Shown here: positions 58,757 to 64,000 of the stretch, in pieces
Layout of the letters: each line of letters begins with the position of its first letter
Numbering within the stretch: position 1 is the stretch's first letter
Assembly (NCBI GenBank): GCA_937123825.1
Contig: CAKZKQ010000658.1
Span: forward strand, 48,001 to 112,000
Direction: 5' to 3'
DNA: 64,000 nucleotides
From: an uncultured Pseudomonadota bacterium
GTDB lineage: Bacteria; Myxococcota_A; Bradymonadia; Bradymonadales; GCA-2716585
The notes under the pieces: model-generated
Told to the model about the DNA's origin: nothing
Database searches by the model: none
What the model saw: the letters and a program-made list of their open reading frames with translations, nothing else
Made by a program: the position numbers and the translations under genes

Positions 58757-60946
58757 TCAGGCGGCCACGCCGCTGATGTTCAAGACGTCCTGGATGTCGA
58801 CGATTTCAGTGGCGCGTCCCTGGACCACGGCGGTGGTCCTGATCCCTGGCCTGGAGGCGTCCAAGCAGACGTCCAGAGCGTCCTCGACGATGTCCAGGAT
58901 CTGCCCGACGATCACGCCGATGTTGCGCCCGCGGTGGTTGTAGACCACCACGCTGAGCGGCTCCTGATCGGTGCGTGGATCGTGTCCGCCAAAGACGCGT
59001 GTCAGATCGACCAGCGGCAGCAGCTGCCCCCGGTATTGGACCACCTGACGTGTCCCGACGCGCTCAAGGCGACTGGGGGCAAACTCTTCCAGCCGTGACA
59101 CTTCGGCCAGCGGAATGGCCATGCGCTCGTCCTGGGAGAGCTTGAAGAGCAGGAGTTGTTCGTTGTTCTCCCGCTCTTTGCGCCGGGCCTCTTCTTCGGC
59201 TTCGCTGTCGAGGGCGGCTTGTCGCAGGCCGATGTTCTGAGTCAGGCCGCCGCGCTGGGCAAGCCCAAAAGCGTCCAGGATCAGCGCCACATAGCCGTCG
59301 CCCATGATGGTGGCGCCCGCGTAGCAGCCCAGGCTCTTGAGTGCCTTGGCCAGGGGCTTGACCACGATCTCTTCGGTGTCGTCGATCGAGTCCACCACCA
59401 GGCCAAAGGTCTGCTCGTCGGCTTGAAGGACCACAATGTGCAGCGCCTGGCCATGTTCAGAGCGCGGTGGGAGGTTGAGGACCTGCCGCAGGTCTACCAG
59501 CGGCAGGAGCCTGCCGCGCAGGCGGTAGACAAAGGTCCCGTGCAGGTGCTCCATCTGGTGTGCGATCTGATCGTGCTCCAGGCGGATCAGTTCCATCAGG
59601 TTGACCTGCGGGATGGCGTAGCGATCGTTGTTGCAGCGGATGATCAGCGCCGGGATGATGGCCAGCGTCAGCGGGACCTTGAGCTTGACGGTGGTGCCCT
59701 GGCCCGGGGTGGACTGGATGTCGATGCTGCCGCCGATCTTTTCGATGTTGGTCTTGACGACGTCCATGCCTACGCCCCGGCCCGAGACGTTGGTCACCGC
59801 CGAAGCGGTTGAGAACCCAGGCAAGAAGATCAGCGAGAGCAGCTCGCGCTCGCTCATGCGGGCGAGCTGTTGTTCGGTGGCCAGCGCGCGCTCGATCGCC
59901 TTGGATTTGATCCGGGCGAGGTTCATGCCGCGACCATTGTCGGAAATCTCGATGTTGACCTGGCCGCTTTCGTGGTAGGCGCGCAGCAGGAGGGTCCCTT
60001 CGGCGGGTTTGCCTGCCTCCTGGCGCTCCTGGGGGGATTCCAGACCGTGATCGATGGCGTTTCGGACAAGGTGGGTCAGCGGGTCCTTGATGGCTTCAAG
60101 CAGTGTCTTGTCCAGCTCGGTGTGCTGGCCATCCATCTCCACATGGACTTCTTTGCCGCACTGCGCCGCCACGTCGCGGACCATCCGAGGCATCTTGTTC
60201 CACAGGTGCCCGATCTGCTGCATGCGGGTCTGCATGACGCCCTCTTGCAGCTCGGTGGTGATGTGGTTGAGCCGGTGGATGGCGGCCAGCAGCGTGTTGT
60301 TGTCGCAGTTGGAGGTGTGTTGGAGGATCTGGTTGCGGGCCAGGACCAGTTCGCCGACCTGGTTCATCAGTTTGTCGAGCAACTCCACATCCACGCGGAT
60401 GTTGGTTTCGGTGACCGATGTGATGTTGGCCATGGCCGCCCCTTGTTCCATGGGGACGGGCGGGCTCTTGGTGGTGGCCTTATTGGCGGGCTGCGGCGTT
60501 TGTGGTGGGGCGCTGGGAACCTCAGAGGGCGGCGCAGCGCTGCTGGGGGCTGGGCCATCACCGCTGGCCTCCAGGGCCTGCAATCTGGCGATCAGCGCGG
60601 CAAAGTCGTGGTTGCCTTCCTGTCCGGTGCGTTCGAGTGTGTCGAGGATGAACCGCAGCGCGTCGGCCATGGCCAGCAGGGTGTCGGTGATCTCAGGACG
60701 CAAGACCATGACGCCGTCGCGCAGCTTGCTTAAGAGGTTTTCACCGGTGTGTGTGATGCCCTCCAGGCGCGCCAGCCCCAGAAAGCCACAAGCGCCCTTG
60801 ATGGTGTGCACCACACGAAAGACCTTCGCCAGGCGCTCTTGGTCCGAAGGGTTCTTCTCCAGTTCAATCAACACCAGATCGAGTTCATCAAGGCTCTCTC
60901 GGCTCTCTGTGATGAACTCCTCTAGGATATCGGTCATATCATCCAT
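58757..60946 (-). CDS. cheA: CheA-type histidine kinase with two C-terminal CheW domains
   Basis: The 729-residue protein has an N-terminal Hpt domain with phosphorylatable His47 (RVVHTIKGACGFLG), a dimerisation region, and an ATPase domain with HLVRNAIDHGLE, SDNGRGM and SGRGVGMDVV. Two CheW-type regulatory domains follow in tandem. I see no P2 CheY-binding domain. The ATG at 60946 has AGGAGGGG upstream. Having two CheW domains suggests a modified array interface. It opens the che gene set. Confidence 0.94.
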   Translation of the reverse strand: MDDMTDILEEFITESRESLDELDLVLIELEKNPSDQERLAKVFRVVHTIKGACGFLGLARLEGITHTGENLLSKLRDGVMVLRPEITDTLLAMADALRFILDTLERTGQEGNHDFAALIARLQALEASGDGPAPSSAAPPSEVPSAPPQTPQPANKATTKSPPVPMEQGAAMANITSVTETNIRVDVELLDKLMNQVGELVLARNQILQHTSNCDNNTLLAAIHRLNHITTELQEGVMQTRMQQIGHLWNKMPRMVRDVAAQCGKEVHVEMDGQHTELDKTLLEAIKDPLTHLVRNAIDHGLESPQERQEAGKPAEGTLLLRAYHESGQVNIEISDNGRGMNLARIKSKAIERALATEQQLARMSERELLSLIFLPGFSTASAVTNVSGRGVGMDVVKTNIEKIGGSIDIQSTPGQGTTVKLKVPLTLAIIPALIIRCNNDRYAIPQVNLMELIRLEHDQIAHQMEHLHGTFVYRLRGRLLPLVDLRQVLNLPPRSEHGQALHIVVLQADEQTFGLVVDSIDDTEEIVVKPLAKALKSLGCYAGATIMGDGYVALILDAFGLAQRGGLTQNIGLRQAALDSEAEEEARRKERENNEQLLLFKLSQDERMAIPLAEVSRLEEFAPSRLERVGTRQVVQYRGQLLPLVDLTRVFGGHDPRTDQEPLSVVVYNHRGRNIGVIVGQILDIVEDALDVCLDASRPGIRTTAVVQGRATEIVDIQDVLNISGVAA

Positions 60947-61240
60947 GGGTTCCCCTCCTGTCAGGTGTGGGTGTGCCGACCACTGACAGGAGTCGTCTTC
61001 TGGATGAGTCCCCTTTAGAGAATCATCGAAAATTCCCAAAGACTTTATGCACTTTATTCGCAAAGGGAACTGTTTTGCATTGGGTGTGACGGTAGGTTGT
61101 TTTTTGATGTTGATGGGTTTTTATTTTATTGGGGGCGGGTATGACGATGTCTTTTTTAAAGAGAAAGTCATATTCAATCTGGGGTGGTGGGGGAGAGCGT
61201 GTGCCCGATCAAAAGGGTCGCGGGCACTTTGGGCAGGGGC
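60947..61240. other. AT-rich region between dnaK and the che set
   Basis: This region contains the che promoter. It is more AT-rich than the rest. On the minus strand TAAAGTCT is followed by TTCGATGA nine bases later, a partial match to a sigma-28 promoter but with spacing two bases short. No terminator for dnaK is obvious. Confidence 0.4.
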
Positions 61241-63187
<1,947 letters not shown>

Positions 63188-63295
63188 AGATTGAACTCTC
63201 TCGCGTTGGCTGCAGGCGGCCTGGTCTGGCGTCGCGGGCCCACACAGGCGGGCTTGCGTCGGTCAGTCGTTGATCTGGCTGGGCCGTGGGTTTCT

Positions 63296-63535
63296 TCAGG
63301 AGGGGGAGCCCAGGGTGGATTCGGGCACCAGGATGTAGCGTTTGTTGATGAACTGAGCGTAGCGGCGCAGCTCCTCAACGTTTTTGTGATCGTAAGGGTG
63401 GTGGCGGCAGTCGAGGACGTCGCTCCAGCCGCGCACAACGGCGGGGAACGTCAGATCGCCTTTGGAGCCCTCAATGGGACCGAGGCGAGTGCCTTCTTCT
63501 GCGTGAATGAGGTAGATGTCGCTGGCGTCGCTCAC
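63296..63535 (-). CDS. Small hypothetical protein upstream of dnaK
   Basis: The 79-residue protein has no signal or membrane segment and I do not recognise it. It has a conserved-looking core, IYLIHAEEGTRLGPIEGSKG, and a His/Tyr-containing C-terminal half. The start is GTG at 63535, supported by AGGAG six bases upstream; the frame is open further upstream but without a ribosome site. It could be co-transcribed with dnaK across 108 bases. Confidence 0.55.
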   Translation of the reverse strand: MSDASDIYLIHAEEGTRLGPIEGSKGDLTFPAVVRGWSDVLDCRHHPYDHKNVEELRRYAQFINKRYILVPESTLGSPS

Positions 63536-63838
63536 GGTGTCTCCTGCACTGGGTTCCAGCGCCCCTGTGACGCCGTCCGGTGACCAACAATAGACCCGCA
63601 AGCAGAGGCGTCAACCGGCTTTTGGGCACAATTTCGGTCAAAATGGGGGTGGCGGCGGTCTGCGCGCGGTGGTTCGGGCGCGTGTCTGCACAAACCCTTA
63701 TAATGTCGGTGTGCGTTGGGGGCAGGGGCGGCGAGCGCAGAGGAGGGCTGGGGTGGTGGCCAGTGGGTGCGGGTGTGCGGGGGGGTTGGTGGTGTGCGGG
63801 GCGTTGGCTAGGTTTTGGAAAAATAGCCGCTTTTTGTC
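63536..63838. other. Intergenic region before the rRNA-type promoter
   Basis: This region is G/T-rich and has a TATAAT at 63699-63704 without a matched -35. It separates the minus-strand small gene from the likely rRNA operon. No gene is seen. Confidence 0.45.
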
Positions 63839-63867
63839 TTGACTTGATTTGGTTCCAGCCTTAATGT
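63839..63867 (+). promoter_or_regulatory. Putative rRNA operon promoter
   Basis: TTGACT and TAATGT are separated by 17 bases. An AT-rich stretch precedes the -35, as in UP elements. The leader just downstream supports this assignment. Confidence 0.5.
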
Positions 63868-63897
63868 CCGTCGGCGCGCTGGGGAAATCCCAGAGCC

Positions 63898-64000
63898 GGT
63901 CTTTGAAAATTCAAGAGAAGTGAGTGAGAACGCAGTGCACCGGTTACTTTGATGGTGCTTTGGCTAGTAGGCCTTTCGGGGATGCGAACGTCAAAGGTGC
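63898..64000 (+). promoter_or_regulatory. Probable rRNA operon leader (boxA-like), running past window end
   Basis: GGTCTTTGAAAATT is the kind of leader sequence found just upstream of 16S rRNA genes in many bacteria. GCACC/GGTGC elements at about 63935-64000 could pair in a processing stem. The 16S gene itself would begin beyond the window, so this is inferred. Confidence 0.5.

Overview
The window is high-GC bacterial chromosome with no phage, insertion sequence, CRISPR array or tRNA that I could recognise. It looks like a member of Myxococcota/former Deltaproteobacteria, most likely the Bradymonadales group. The reasons are lipoproteins whose lipobox is followed by Asn-rich 'PNN/NND' linkers, several Hanks-type Ser/Thr kinases with PEGA-like tails, FHA and kinase fusions to sigma-54 activators, MopE-type metal-binding motifs, and FGE-domain lipoproteins. 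The placement is inference from gene style; no 16S sequence is inside the window, although an rRNA-type promoter and leader appear to start at the right edge.

Layout. 1-6.8 kb (minus strand): a large surface lipoprotein cut by the window edge, a SNF2-family helicase and a small zinc-finger membrane protein. 7-14.8 kb: a TPR-like exported protein with a four-heme cytochrome c lipoprotein, then a string of small enzymes (Sir2 deacylase, YheT-type hydrolase, methyltransferase, HAD phosphatase-like protein, an unknown protein, MOSC protein, ADP-ribosylglycohydrolase). 14.8-31.5 kb: a signalling and surface block with a beta-helix lipoprotein, a DUF454 protein, a kinase/TPR/FGE-lipoprotein operon, a zincless Fpg/Nei-type glycosylase, a second PEGA-type kinase, an ABC exporter, a third kinase divergent from an FHA/sigma-54 activator, a Nudix hydrolase, a GST and a PP2C phosphatase. 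31.6-36.5 kb (minus): enoyl-CoA hydratase, rplM-rpsI and two paralogous Asn-linker lipoproteins. 36.9-42.3 kb: dnaE and a glycosidase-like lipoprotein. 42.3-52.7 kb: a 1726-residue kinase/ATPase/TPR/GAF/sigma-54-activator/Fis fusion, divergent from an ECF sigma factor and a lipoprotein; then a periplasmic cyclophilin, a Lys/Ala/Glu-rich lipoprotein and a multi-pass UPF0104-type membrane protein. 52.7-61 kb (minus): a chemotaxis-type gene set (cheA, cheW, cheB, cheR, cheX, cheY, an ExxN-motif protein and a soluble receptor). 61.2-63.5 kb (minus): dnaK and a small unknown gene. The last 160 bases look like the promoter and leader of an rRNA operon.

How the parts may work together. The window holds four Ser/Thr kinases or kinase fusions, one PP2C phosphatase able to oppose them, one FHA phosphopeptide reader tied to sigma-54 transcription, one ECF sigma factor and one complete chemosensory array. 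It is thus rich in signal transduction directed at envelope lipoproteins and gene expression. The strongest novelty candidate is the 1726-residue fusion with the cluster of GACA/TGTC boxes in the divergent promoter region beside it.
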